Assembly (NCBI GenBank): GCA_003439945.1
Contig: QVRM01002812.1
Span: forward strand, 291,001-355,000
Origin: Dermanyssus gallinae
Taxonomy: Eukaryota > Arthropoda > Arachnida > Mesostigmata > Dermanyssidae
Length of the DNA: 64,000 nucleotides
Reading direction: 5' to 3'
A model generated the notes under the pieces. The model was not told the DNA's origin. It made no database searches and was given only the letters and a program-made list of their open reading frames with translations. The position numbers were made by a program, and so were the translations under genes. Every line of letters begins with the position of its first letter. Within the stretch, counting starts at the first letter, position 1. Positions 13,383 through 25,695 of this stretch are shown here, one piece after another.

Positions 13383-13574
13383 TCAACAACAACAACGACG
13401 ACGACGACGACAATAGCAACAACAACAACAACAACAACCGCAATAACAACAATAGCAACAACAACAACAGCAGCAACAACAACGATGACGACAACAACAA
13501 CAACAACAACAACAACAGCAACAGCAACAGCAACAACAACGATGACGACAACAACAACAACAACAACAACGATG

Positions 13575-13640
<66 letters not shown>

Positions 13641-13735
13641 GCAGCAACAACAACGACGACGACAACGACAACAGCAACAACAACAACAACAACAACAACA
13701 ACGACGATGACAACGACAACCACAACACACACGAC
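13315..13735. repeat. (CAA)n/(CGA)n low-complexity tract
   Basis: Mixed AAC, CAG, GAC and GAT triplets for about 420 bp. All six frames give homopolymer-like translations, so the long open frames here are not evidence of a gene. Confidence 0.95.
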
Positions 13736-14601
13736 ATCAACAAACCCAACAAACAAGAGGCATTCAGACAGATCGAGAAACAAACGGTTCAGGCCACGCG
13801 CTGATCGACTGGAAGGCACCTCGGCAGACTTCAGCTCTCGCCAGAGATGAAGACGATCCCCCACCTCCACCTTCCCTCCCCCCCGTCGTCCTCTGTATTG
13901 GTGATCTCTTTTTTCTCTCTTCACGCATCGTCAACACGTTGCCGTCGTTCTCATCGAGGTATTCGACATCGTCATCGACTTAGCGAATAGCCTAGCAAGC
14001 TAGCGGCTGATTGGTATTGCGATGGTTGGTGAAGTCGACCGCTAGGCTAAACCGCCTGAGATAGATAGTGTCTGAGACCACTAACCTAACCACTACAACT
14101 AGGTTACTTTTGACTACGACAAACACGTAACTATCAGCCCTATAATCATCCATTTATAGTCATATGTATTGCCTGTACCCGTGCGTTCTTCCATCAATGT
14201 ATCTATATGTTGATATCTGTCTCTCTCTCTCTCTCTGTCTCTTCATCTATCTCTCTATCGATCAATGCACTACTAGTACCTATCGAAGAATGTTTGAACG
14301 AATCGCACATATAGTCTCAGACACACCACATCAGAAAGAGTCTCCTCGTAGCTGAAGATGGTTGGGCAGTTCAACCAGACAGATTCTTCTCTGGAAGGAT
14401 CTGGATCGATCTCCTGCTCCCCTGCTACCAACAACCAATCAACATACCGAGTGAAAGAGAGAGGCGCTATGAATGAAACACATAGCTTTATTCATAAATA
14501 CTTGCAAATACACTCGAAAGTATACAACCTCTGTACTGCAAACAGAATATAATATAATAGAACAGAATATAATAGAAAGAGAGTGTGTAAAGCCATATAT
14601 A

Positions 14602-14624
14602 TTATCTCTGTTGTTCTGATTTTC

Positions 14625-14670
<46 letters not shown>

Positions 14671-14703
14671 GGAGAAAGAGAAAAACCAGAACAACAGAGA
14701 TAA
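14602..14703. repeat. Inverted repeat centred on (TA)n
   Basis: TTATCTCTGTTGTTCTGATT... on the left and its complement ...AACCAGAACAACAGAGATAA on the right, with about 38-bp arms and a few mismatches in the CT-rich part. (TA)n fills the centre (14639-14667). Confidence 0.9.
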
Positions 14704-15159
14704 ACGGATTCGCCGGCAGCAGCAGCAATCAATCGAACGACGTCCACAACGTTCACGGCAAAGCGAGCAACCTAGCAATCCATAGTGTTGACAAACCTAT
14801 TCGGCAGAGGCCCTGATCATGACGATGATGGACGTTCCCGTTGTTGTTGTCGCTGCTGTCGTCGTTTTTGATTTTATTGTTGTTGTTGTTGTTGCTGTTC
14901 TGGCTATCGTCACCAGCGTGTGACGCAAACAAATGCAATGCGGGTCTGGCCCGTACGAGTTGCTCGTTGTAGTTAGTTCCTCTCTTCCGATGTACTAACT
15001 ACTGTCACCGATCGACACAGTTGGTGGTTGGTTTCATCATCATCATAACAGACAGCACATAGCTCATAGCCGCAGCAACAATGACAAATCGCTCAGCTAG
15101 TCAGTAGTTCTCCAACTGGGTGGTATGCCCATATATATATATATATATATATATACACA

Positions 15160-15468
15160 GCAAGATGGCTTAGTGGCCTTTGCCTTGCATTCGGGAGGAC
15201 TGGGTTCGAGACCCAGACCGGCCACTCTTAAATTGGTTTGCATGGTTTCCAATTTAGACAAGGAAAATGCCGGAATGGATTAAAATTAGCCATGACATGA
15301 AAAAAAACGTACACGGGCGATAGCCTTTTCTGCAAAATGCCCTGAATAGTTACAATTGTTTGAATTTGTGTAATCATGAAAATTTCAAGCACAATGAAGA
15401 ATTATTGAACTTAAATAAATTTGCCGTCCAAAGAAGACGTTCTCATAAAAGAAAAAATAAATAAATGA

Positions 15469-15472
<4 letters not shown>
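15160..15472 (+). mobile_element. tRNA-derived SINE family B, copy 1, inserted in (TA)n
   Basis: The head GCAAGATGGCTTAGTGG (A-box) and GGTTCGAGACCC (B-box) are 55 bp apart like a tRNA. The body includes GGTTTGCATGGTTTCC and a 3' part ending near TTTGCCGTCC, then an A-rich AAATAAATAAATG tail. A (TA)n followed by CACA precedes the element (15131-15159), and (TA)n followed by CACACA follows it (15473-15517), as expected for a duplicated microsatellite target. Confidence 0.8.
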
Positions 15473-15518
<46 letters not shown>

Positions 15519-15570
15519 TTATATATATAGGACTTGACAGTAGCCCAATCCTGATGGCTGACTGATTGAC

Positions 15571-16165
15571 CTAATTGCTGGAAAAACGCTTTCCATTGAG
15601 ACGATTCTTTAAATTTCCGCAAAGGAAATAATCGCAGTGGGCCAGGCCCGGAGAATAGGGGAGTTGTTCAATATGTTCGAACCTCAATTCGACAGAAGTT
15701 TGTAAGACTTTTTTTGTCAATTGTGCAGGAACATTGTCCTCGTGGTGAAACAGGACAAGCTCCTTCTGCAAAGCAGGACGTTTTTAAGTACGCTCTCTCT
15801 GCTGCAGATGGTCCAACAGTCCGGCCAAATATTCTCCCGTGGTCGTCTTACCGCTCTCAAGGTAATCGACCAGAATTATTACAGTTGGTCCCAACAAACC
15901 GTAGCCATTGCCTTTTAGGTCAACGCCGTTGTCCGCACCCTCCTCGAAGTCCTTCACCGAGTTAATTTTGATCAAAGGTTTTATTTTTAAGTTATCGTGC
16001 AGAATAGATTGCACAATACTGCCCAAACTGATCCACAAGGCCTGCGCTATCTCCCCAGTCTTCACTCGTCCATGTGCGGCAAAGATTTTTCACGTTTCAC
16101 GTTTTTTTTTGCGTAGATGCCCTGAACGCAGATCATCCTTGGTATTCGCACGACTTCTTTAAAAC
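15571..16165 (-). pseudogene. Mariner-type transposase fossil, internally deleted
   Basis: Mariner (Tc1/mariner superfamily) transposases cut and paste at TA sites. On the - strand the N-terminal helix-turn-helix region reads GEIAQALWISLGSIVQSIL. The middle, with the first catalytic Asp, is missing. VDYLESGKTTTGEYLAGLLD follows, then VLFHHEDNVPAQ (second Asp, with one inserted residue) and YSPGLAHCDYFLCGNLKNRL (third Asp retained) and GKRFSSN. At least two frames are needed. This is a dead copy. Terminal inverted repeats were not identified. Confidence 0.85.
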
Positions 16166-17974
16166 AATACTCTGTGTGGTTACTCCACAGGCATCGGTCA
16201 GCCACCACGCAGTCCTTTTTAACATCCTGTAGGTCAGTGTTTACAATGTCGTACTAAGATAGTCCAATGCAGCTACATAGTGCAATGCAGCCCTCTCCAC
16301 TCAAAGCAAATCTTTAGACACACGACAAATAACATAAATTCCTTTAAACGCGATAAGTTAAGCGTGGGACTTATTGAACGAGACACAAAGATACTAGCCG
16401 CTGCGAATTGTGTGCGCTATGGATTAAGTACAGCCGTTTCCTCGATTTCACGTAGGCATTTGCAGACCATGAGCTGCACAAGTAACCAGGGTTTGCCTTT
16501 ATTATTTCTGCGGAAGGATCAAGAAGTTTCGTTACAATTTTAGCAAACGTTACAGCTAACTACTACAATCAAACTACACTATACTCGGAATTCTATCTAG
16601 TTGTCTAACAGATGCGCAGCATACCTTTAACATCAAGGAAATCCACCCCCCTTCCCCCTGCTACGTTGCGGGCTGACATTTTATTAATCGGCCAGGATTA
16701 GCGAGCGCGGTACTTTGTTAATTTTTACCGTGCGAATGAATTGACGTCGAGCAATCCTTGCCGTTATAATAGACAGTCCTTGTGCCCAAACTAGCGACGT
16801 CTACATCGAACAGCACGGCGAAGATGATGGCGACGACGACGACAATAACGAAGAAGAGAATTTAGACGAAGCCCAAATTCATTTAAACTAGGCGGATCGA
16901 GATGTTGCGTCGCGAACAGTTCCCTGAGTCTGCGTAGGTACGCTTACGAGGTGGACACTTCACAAGGGATCATCGGGGTGATGCACCAGGTGTTATCCGT
17001 TGTGTTGACACTTTTCCAGAAAAATTAAGTTTCTGGAAATTGGTTAATTCTACTATTTTGTCAAATCGACCTGCCGCTGCAACCGCTCGCCAAGGATCGC
17101 TCGACCTTTTGCAAGATAGTTGAGGAGAGTATTGTAAACCTCAACCTAAGGTTCTCACCCTCCACTATACAAAATCACAACATTGTCGTCTTCCACCGTC
17201 ACGGTTCTCGCTCTCTATCTCTCTCTCTCTCTCTCTACGGGAACCGACCGGAATGCAGCGCGGTAGGGAAATTCGCAGTGCTTTCCTCAGGCACGCTGCT
17301 GACACTATACACTCTTGACGTCTCAAACTAGTTGAAATGTCGAGATGAGCAAACCTGTCTGTTTGTCTCTGGTTGGTAAACAATCTGCCATAATAATACG
17401 ACGAGAACAACTAAACAATTTTGGTGGTTAGGAAGCAAGTACGGTGAAGCTTCACTTAGTGGAATGCTGGACTGGAGATATCTAAGACACGGCTTGTGGA
17501 AGCCTCCAAATTGCGGCAATCGAACAGCATGACCACAGCGACGATAACGTCAACTAGTGAAGAAGAAAACTTAACGACGAAAGAGAAAATCGTTTTATGC
17601 GGATCTAGGCGGGATGTAACGAGATGTTAGGCTGATATGGCCAAGTCAAACTTGGCGATATGAGCATAGCTATCAGCCAAGCTCGAATTTGCAGTCAGAA
17701 ATTATTGTCGAACAAAACTCATCTTCATTATTATACTTATGATAGTTAATACCCTGCCTTGATACGGGTGTGGATAAGTTCACGCTTCCCGCTACGTGTA
17801 GTGAAAAAACATCTGCGCATACAAGAGTCCAAATGGTGCGAACCAAATTCATACCTATTCATTCGAATCATGTACGTATGAATGCTAAGGCCCCAGATGG
17901 GAGCAAGTGTCCGGTATTATGAAGACTTCATATATATATATATATATATAATCAGGTGAATAACCTGATTGATC

Positions 17975-18012
<38 letters not shown>

Positions 18013-18108
18013 ACAAGGACGGCCGTACAAGCTTGATTCTATCTGAACATTGATCAGTCAACAGTTCCATAAGCCTGTAGCCTAAATGATTCGGCATAGT
18101 CCTCCGAC

Positions 18109-18200
18109 AATCCGTATCATGTCAATTTATACGTACAGTATATGTATACATTAAAATCCGTATCATGTCCATTTATACGTACAGTATATGTATACATAAA
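18109..18200. repeat. 46-bp tandem duplication
   Basis: AATCCGTATCATGTCAATTT...TGTATACAT occurs at 18109 and again at 18155, with a single A/C difference in the main block. Confidence 0.9.
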
Positions 18201-18715
18201 AAAAATATATATATATGCATCTAGTCATCACGAGTATGCGGACATTCATTCACTCCTCCTCACTATCAGAGCTAGCGGTGTTTTTGCAAAGATTTGGGCT
18301 ATCAAAAATAAAATCCTTATCTTGTCTGAATAATAATAATAATAATATCATAATGACGATAATCGGTCGTAACGACGAAAGTGAATAATTATAGATGACC
18401 AGGTTGTCACTCCGACGAAGTCGCCCGTAGAAGAACAACGCCAAATTTCCTCATTTCGTTGAAATAGAAAGATAAATGCTCCTCGAGCGGTCAAGTGATA
18501 ATAAACATAATAAATAATAGTACATGGTAACGCAGATTCTATGTGCGTGTACAATAGAGGATGGAAGGGTGGAGGGGGAGGGGGGGGTGCACAATGAACA
18601 TTGTTGCTACTGAAAATTTCAGTCTGTGAGCTGGTGATCGTGATGAGTAATTAAGGAAGGGTTAAGGGCGCGGGCCTCGCCGACTGATACTGAATCGTCA
18701 TCGCCACAGGCAGCT

Positions 18716-19396
18716 GCAGCAACAACAACAGCAACAGCAATAAAAACAATAGAAAACAACAATTGACATCGACGATGACGAGGACGACGACAACAACAAC
18801 AACAACAACAACAACAGTCGACGACGACGACAACAACAACAACAACAATAATAAAAACAACAATCAACGATGACGACGACGACGACAACAACAACAATAA
18901 TAAAAACAACAATCGACGACGACGGTAACAACAACAAGAACAACAACAATAAAAACAACAATCGACGACGACAACAACAAAAACAACAGTAGTCGACGAC
19001 GACGACGAGGATGACAACAACAACAACAACAATAAAAACAACAATCAACGATGACGACGACGACAACAACAACAATAATAAAAACAACAATCGACGACAA
19101 CAACAACAACAATAAAAACAACAATCAACGATGACGACGACGACGACGACAACAACAACAACAACAACAATAAAAACAACAATCGACGACGACGACAACA
19201 ACAACAACAACAATAAAAACAACAATCGACGACGACAACAACAACAATAAAAACAACAATCAATGATGACGACGACAACAACAACAATCGACGACAACGG
19301 TAACAACAACAATAAAAACAACAATCGACGACAACAACAACAGCAACAATCGACGACGAAAACAACAACAACAACAGCAGCAACAATCGACGACGC
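18716..19396. repeat. Composite CAA/CGA minisatellite
   Basis: About 15 imperfect higher-order units alternate (CGA)n, (CAA)n and a conserved spacer AATAAAAACAACAATC. The spacer is far more constant than the triplet blocks, which vary in number. Confidence 0.9.
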
Positions 19397-19779
19397 CAAC
19401 ATCACGTTCGCTTGCTGAGGTATCCACCAGCTAGGTATCCAAGAGTGAAGAGAAAGAGAATGACTTACATATACTCGTATCACGTGTGGCTCTTTGCCTG
19501 AATGACGGACTGACAGCTCGAACGATAGAGAACGAGCGCCTTCACACACCTCGCCCTTCACTCTCTCATTAACATCATCAACATCATCATCATTGGCGGT
19601 GACCGGTCGACCTCAGCGCCATCGTCTCGTCTCGAGGTCGTCATGATGCTGTGAGGAGACCGCCAGCATGCGAACGGCCCCCGCGACCCGCTCGGGCTGA
19701 AGTCGAAATCGAAGTCTCTGCTGAGGCGCCACGGACATCCCCCATCAAAAACAACAATGGCATTGCGTAGCGTCATCGT

Positions 19780-19866
19780 CGGTGTTGCTGTTGCTGCTAT
19801 TGTTGTTGTTGTTGCTGCTGCTGTTGCTGTTGTTGTTGCTATTGTTGTTGTTGCTGTTGTTGCTGT

Positions 19867-19897
<31 letters not shown>

Positions 19898-19905
19898 ATC
19901 AGCAT
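19780..19905. repeat. (TTG)n/(CTG)n tract
   Basis: TTG repeats interrupted by CTG and CTA triplets. The opposite strand reads CAA/CAG. Confidence 0.9.
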
Positions 19906-20063
19906 CAAAAGCCGTCACATTGGCTGCTCCGATTACTGATGCCAACTGTAACGTCATTTGCAGCATTGCAGCCGTAAAGAAGAACGCACAGAGACAGATG
20001 ATAGATCGAGAGATAGGTAGATAGATAGATAGATACATAGATTGATAAATAGTAACACAAAAC

Positions 20064-20076
20064 GGCAAGAAGAAAA

Positions 20077-20128
<52 letters not shown>

Positions 20129-20141
20129 TTTTCTTCTTGCC
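20064..20141. repeat. Inverted repeat centred on (TA)n
   Basis: GGCAAGAAGAAAAGACATA and its exact complement flank (TA)n. A weaker extension outward (GTAACACAAAAC against GTATCACAGAGT) lengthens the stem. Confidence 0.9.
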
Positions 20142-21261
20142 ACTCTGTGATACTATATATATATATATATATATACTGATAAAAGGGTAAAGAAAGAGAA
20201 AAAGAGAAAGAAAGTAAGGGGGGTTCGATTGAGGCGTTCTTGGATGAGAAGCATAATAAAGAATCTAGATTTGTTAGCTCCGTTTCTTTAGTTTATTATC
20301 TCTGTATTTAATTCGTGTTCGCTCTTTCCTTATATCTCCATCTCTCTCCTTTGCGATGTAGTGCTAGTAGCATCTACCTATTCATACGTCCAGACAATGA
20401 TAATGCAATGGGGCGAGCTATGTGGAAAGGTGGTCACCATCAGCGACCCGATCGGCGAAGCGAAACGAGCGTCTGTCTAGCCACCGAACTTCTTTGGGTC
20501 GCCAAGCGCGAGCAGTACCAGAGTAGGCTAGGAGGGGAGACGCAGAGGTAGAAACATAAACTACCTCTATAATTAAATCCAACGAGAGATCAGAAATAAA
20601 CCTCGTGACACCTCGTCATCTTCTCGGATTTGACGTCGTACGTTTTTGACGTCGAGGTGTAGCCGAGAACGACGACGACAAACGAAAACAACGAGCATGG
20701 GTGACAAAATACGATGAACAACAAGAACAGTGACATACTTCAACGAAAACGGGCAGGACGATAAATTCTGAGTAACACTCAAAGTAGCGTGAAAGCGTCA
20801 AAATAGAGAAGAATCGACTTCGTATGAGACAAAATACTAAACGAAACATCCCGCGCTACAACGACATTCCGAAACTATTTTTTTCTTTTTTGCTTTACTG
20901 AGACAGAAATAACATGTATCCGCACACCCATCCGACCCTGGGATGGTGGGCAGTGGGCATAACTCGACACTGGCTATTTTGAGCCATATACAATAGTACA
21001 CATCAAAAACCCTCCAGGCCTTCGTAGCCCGATTAGTGATGCCCGGAATACCTTATCTTGGTTTGATTCGCGCTGGATTGTACGCACCTAGTACCAGCCA
21101 CGGTCCGATGGGCATTCCCCTATTCACCACTGCCGGGGACGCGCCCGGTAGCGAACCAGACCCTTTGAGGGGACCACAAAATCTCTCTGTCACTCACCCC
21201 CCACTGCAAACGTGGCCATGCAACATGAAGCCTCAATGTCTATATAGATACATTTCTATAT

Positions 21262-21395
21262 AGGACCGTCTTCCCCGGACGGCAAATTTAATTTAAGTTC
21301 AGTAACTTCACACTGAGCTTAAAACTTCCATTATTACACATTTTCAACAATTGTGACAATTAAGTCATTTTGCAGAAAAGTCTATCGCCCGTGTC
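21262..21395 (-). mobile_element. SINE family B, copy 3 (3' part only)
   Basis: Reverse complement aligns by eye with the last ~135 bp of the 15.16 kb copy (ACACGGGCGATAG..TTTTCTGCAAAATG ... GAACTTAAA..AAATTTGCCGTCC). The tRNA head is absent. The truncated 5' end joins a long (TA)n tract at 21399-21487. Confidence 0.7.
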
Positions 21396-21398
<3 letters not shown>

Positions 21399-21465
<67 letters not shown>

Positions 21466-21487
21466 CATATGTATATATATATATATA
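21399..21487. repeat. (TA)n microsatellite next to truncated SINE B
   Basis: About 44 dinucleotides with AAAT and CATATG interruptions, joined to the truncated 5' end of SINE B copy 3. Confidence 0.95.
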
Positions 21488-22194
21488 ATGTAATTGTAAC
21501 ACTTTGAACTCTCTGTCACAACATGATAACAGCCAAAACAAAACAAAGTCCGAGCCATGCTCTGTTTAACCATGTATTGATGGAATACATCAATCGTGAC
21601 GGGACGCGACAGCCTATAATTAAGACGTAAACATGGAGCGTTGCTTTAGTAGTAACAGAGAACCTTCACATTGAATGAGAAGTAGTGGTAACAATGAGCA
21701 ATACGTTCAGCCGCCAAAAAAACAACACAACGCACAGAGAGCAGAAAAATAAACTACAAACGAGCGGTGCACGCATTGACAGTTAGCAATAGCCTGCCTG
21801 TACGCTACGCATATCTAATGAGTGCCAGCTTAAAACGGCACGAATACAAACTCTCTCCCTAGGCCAAGTCTTCCCCAAAGTCGGACACGTCCAACTGAAT
21901 TGCTTTTCGTTGTTACACTTAACCTCTGGCACTACCGGATACTGGGAACGAGTTGATGCACCTGTTCAGCCTCAAACAAAATGGGGTAAGCTACATTCAA
22001 GCCAGCGGTCAGTCAGTTTAGCCACGAGATGGATACGCCATCCGCTGAAGTTTCTCTTATTCGAGACTTCGCTATTGTCGTGTCCGCTCAGGCCCTTTCG
22101 GACCACGGTGACTTTGGTTAAATTTGTCTTCCCAACACAATTGCTCTGTGTCGTCTGGTACTTTACTGCGATGAAGAGTATGCAGATCTATGTG

Positions 22195-22227
22195 CCCGGC
22201 TAGCTCAGTCGGTAGAGCATGATACTA
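22195..22227 (+). mobile_element. tRNA-Lys-like 5' fragment
   Basis: GCCCGGCTAGCTCAGTCGGTAGAGCATGA is a near-perfect 5' half of a tRNA-Lys (acceptor strand, D-arm, A-box). The sequence then diverges into AT-rich DNA with no anticodon arm or T-arm, so this is a pseudogene or a SINE head, not a functional tRNA. Confidence 0.6.
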
Positions 22228-23261
22228 TGAGGTATTAATTTGATAAACAAACGTCCGTAGAACGTCGTTGATGTGAAAGCTCATAGATTGTACCCGTACT
22301 GACGCGAGATATGCCATATTTACAGTGCACGCACCAAACAATTGATAGTTGTGTACCTCAAGGTAGATTTTGTTGCTGTTGTTGTTGATGCTGCTACAAC
22401 GTTTTTTGCTGCTGCTGTGGTTGTGGCAGTTACTGCCATAGATTTTGCTATTGTTGCTTTTACAAAAGTTGTTGGAACGGCTGTTGCTGCAATTCTCGAT
22501 GCTGCTACTGTTGCTGTCGTTTTGGTTTCTGTTATTGTTGTTGCTGCTGCTTTTATTATTGTTATTGTTGTTGTTATTGCCAATGGTGCTGATGTTGTTG
22601 ATTATTTTAATCTTGGTAGTGGTGGTGGTAATGACGGCGGTCGTGAGAAGAGAGTTACCGCGTTTGGCTTCGTTACAACATTGGTGTACCATTGGTCGAC
22701 AAAAGCAACGATTGTGTCGTCGAAGCAATGACAGCGACTACGACGACAGTAAGACACCACTGTAGTATTATTAGTAGAAGAAGTCGTGTTCAGAGTAAAA
22801 GTACCAGTAAACCAGCAGTAACCAGTAAGCAGTACCAGTAGCCAACGACATGCGACAAAAGTTCCCATTAGGTGGTCATAAGATCGCGGCTGTCGGATAT
22901 AATAAGAATAATAATAATAACGGGCCAGTGGCTCGCTCTCGGTGGCATTTAATCTACACTAGTTGCAGTTACTACAATAATAGCAATAGAAGACGAAGAG
23001 GAATAGATGGTGGAGGACGAAGAGGTGGCGGCGAAGGCGGCGATAACTACATTGTGTGTGTGTGGGCTTGCCGGGGGAATAAACGAATAAGGCAAGCTAT
23101 ACGACACGCTACATTTGCTGTGCCCTGCGTGACCTGCACGGGGCAGCACAGGACAGTCGTAGTTTATCGCCATTGATCGTGCCTCCTCATTCATCTATCC
23201 GTCCGTCCGCCTGTCCGTTTGTCCATCCATCCAGCCATTTACCCATTCATTCATCGATCCT

Positions 23262-23300
23262 AAAGAGAGACATAGGTCGAATCAACCTATGTCTCTCTTT
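23262..23300. repeat. Perfect 16-bp inverted repeat, 7-nt loop
   Basis: AAAGAGAGACATAGGT / CGAATCA / ACCTATGTCTCTCTTT. Confidence 0.95.
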
Positions 23301-23340
23301 GGGAGAGAACGGCCGACAGATACAGTCGGAAAGAAGAATG

Positions 23341-23388
23341 CCTTCGTGGTCTTCAGAAGCCGTCACAGGCTTCTGAAGACCACAAAGG
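23341..23388. repeat. 16+4 bp inverted repeat, 6-nt loop
   Basis: GTGGTCTTCAGAAGCC / GTCACA / GGCTTCTGAAGACCAC, extended after one mismatch by CCTT/AAGG. It lies 41 bp from the hairpin at 23262. Confidence 0.95.
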
Positions 23389-23593
23389 CTGCTACGGCGG
23401 CTTGTCTCCTGCCTGCATGCCTGCTTGTCAGCCTTTCTTCCTACCTATCTATGTGGCTAGCTGCGTGCCCACCCGCTCCGTTTCGCCTCCTCGATCTTCT
23501 GGCTCCAAAACCCCCGAGCGACCGTTAACACTGTCGTCATTACAAGGGCGTGACAACGTCACGCTCCATAGCCAGTGTCGTTGCTGTTGCTTC

Positions 23594-23627
<34 letters not shown>

Positions 23628-24749
23628 GCCATTGTCATTGTTGTCGTCGTCGTAGTCGTCGTTATCGTCTGCGTCGCCCGCCTCTGTTTTGCTTCACGCC
23701 TTTGGCTCGACAGCCTACCGCTGAGTGACGGTTCAAGCGGCGACAAATTCGGCCATTGTTGTTGGTGTTGATGATGATGGTATGAATAGTAGTGATATTG
23801 TTAGCGTTGTTGGTGGTGATAACGTTGTAAAACTACTGGGCCCTATCTGCGAGAACTACAGCACACGTGCTGCAACAGTGACAGTTGAAAAATAAATTAG
23901 AAAAGCAACGATGGCGACAAAGACAACAACGACAACAACAAGTACAACAACAACAACAACAACAACAGCAACAAGTACAACAACAACTACTACTTTTTTT
24001 TTTTATTATTAGTGTTTTATTCATATAACCATATTCCAGCGGTACACTTTCGTTTTACGACGACAACAACGACGACGTCGTTCGCAGAAAGAGCAATACC
24101 TAAAAAGCAACTGCGGTTTCAGCTACAGTAACGTTGATCAGCAATGCCGGAACACGAACAGAGCATGCTCTCTTTAGTGGTATCCCTAGTAATACAAGCA
24201 ATCATACGAACAGAGCGTACCAGCCGCAAGCCGGCAAGGACAAGACGGGGCCAGAATGACACCAATATCACACACACACAGACACAAAATAGACACCAGA
24301 AACACATATAAACACAAATACAGACAGAAACACGCCTGCGTGACAATTGAAACCAAACGGGCTGCCGGTTCTACCAGCATGGATCTAGAGTATTCGACAA
24401 GCAAAGCAACTACGACAGAGTGATAACACGAATAGTAGTCGTAGTAGTAATAATAACGTTGCTAAAGGTGGTCAGGTAATCAGGAATCAAAAGTGCTGTC
24501 GAGAGTTGGTGGTTCCAGTTTGTTACACGGCCACACTGAACAACCCCCAGATTGGCTCCCTCGGCGAATCTCCGCTCAAAGACACTATACGGCGGCCTGA
24601 GATTTCACGTATGCAGCAAAAAAGGTACAGCTTTACATCTCCGAGATGCCGCGTGATGTTCTTAGCCCTGCCATCTCTACAGGTAGGTCATCACAGTGCT
24701 GAATCCCATAACGTTGGCCGAATGGCTACCACTATAAGGAGGCCCGATC

Positions 24750-24895
24750 TGCGAGCATTTCTCTTGTGCAATATGTGGAGCTGAGGTTGACGCGGGTGGC
24801 CTTCACCCGCCGCCTAAGCTGCTCGAGAAGCTCTAGTTAATGTTTGAAGCATGCGGAACTAAATGACATCGTTCAACGAACGTTTGGGTGAAGGA
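24750..24895 (+). pseudogene. Non-LTR retrotransposon zinc-motif/endonuclease-start remnant (L4)
   Basis: CAICGAEVDAGGLH resembles the CxCG..VDxxGxH motif that precedes the C-terminal endonuclease. In another frame (from 24847) KHAELNDIVQRTFG resembles the RHxxLNDxxxRA start of that domain. A small deletion and frameshift separate the blocks. The match is short and degraded. Confidence 0.4.
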
Positions 24896-25554
24896 GTTTT
24901 TGATACCTTCGAACGAAGAGGACTTAAACGAGCTCAAAAACGATAAATAATCACAAAAGACCTGTCCTGAGGACTTACAGTACTATTCTGTTCGCATGGT
25001 AAATGTTTAGTCTGGGATGCCACAGCGTCGTTCACCGCAACGCCCTAATATCTAGAGAACAGATCCATACGGCTACTCAGGAAAGCACAGCGTGTCCCGG
25101 CGCCATGCATCCCACAAGCATACAGACAGTTAGCATACGGGCTGCTCCTGTTTTAACGCCTCGAGAGACTCTTAACGGAACCTTAAGACTGAAAAGAAGA
25201 AGATCTGACCGAGTCTGAAGAGATGAATTCCCAGAAATAAAGGAACAATTCCACGGTCTCTGCCTGCACGACACTCGATACGACACGTGCGTCTACAGGT
25301 TCCGCCCTTGTCAACCAGGTGACACCAGCAATCGTCACGTACATGCTTCGCAATCCTGCTTCATGGACGCACTGGTTGTACTACCTCGACACCATCATGA
25401 GGAAGAATGTTCACCTAGAAGACCTGCGCCGAAATCGCTTTGCACACGCACGCGCGGTCGTCAAACAGTCGAGACGAGGGTGCCCCGCAAGGGGGCCTAT
25501 GCAATCCAGCCCTCAGGTGAAGGATCTCGACGCACCTCCACGGGTTCGGGGATC

Positions 25555-25695
25555 ATGAGTCGGTAGAGCACGAGACTTCCCTCTCATGGTTTCAAAGTAT
25601 TGTCCAACACAATTCCGAACCGTGGGGGGAGGGGGTGGGGAGGACTGGGGTTTTTAGTGGGTTAAAGTCCTACACTAGGTGTCGTTGATTGCCAA
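25555..25695 (+). mobile_element. Retroposon family D, copy 5 with tRNA-Lys-like head remnant
   Basis: GAGTCGGTAGAGCACGAGACTTCC resembles the D-arm and anticodon side of tRNA-Lys. After about 40 bp comes GAGGGGGTGGGGAGGACTGGGGTTTTTAGTGGGTT, the family D body. This suggests that family D is tRNA-Lys-derived. The 3' end is missing. Confidence 0.45.

Noticed and set aside
13199..13924. 241-codon and other long open frames over the CAA/CGA tract, with poly-V, poly-N, poly-T, poly-L and poly-C translations
   Set aside because: Every frame on both strands is open because the triplet repeat lacks stops. There is no domain, splice site or start context.
18619..19561. 287-codon frame rich in V, C and L
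   Set aside because: Translation of the composite CAA/CGA minisatellite.
22195..22270. Functional tRNA-Lys
   Set aside because: Only the 5' half matches. No anticodon stem, T-arm or acceptor 3' strand can be paired.
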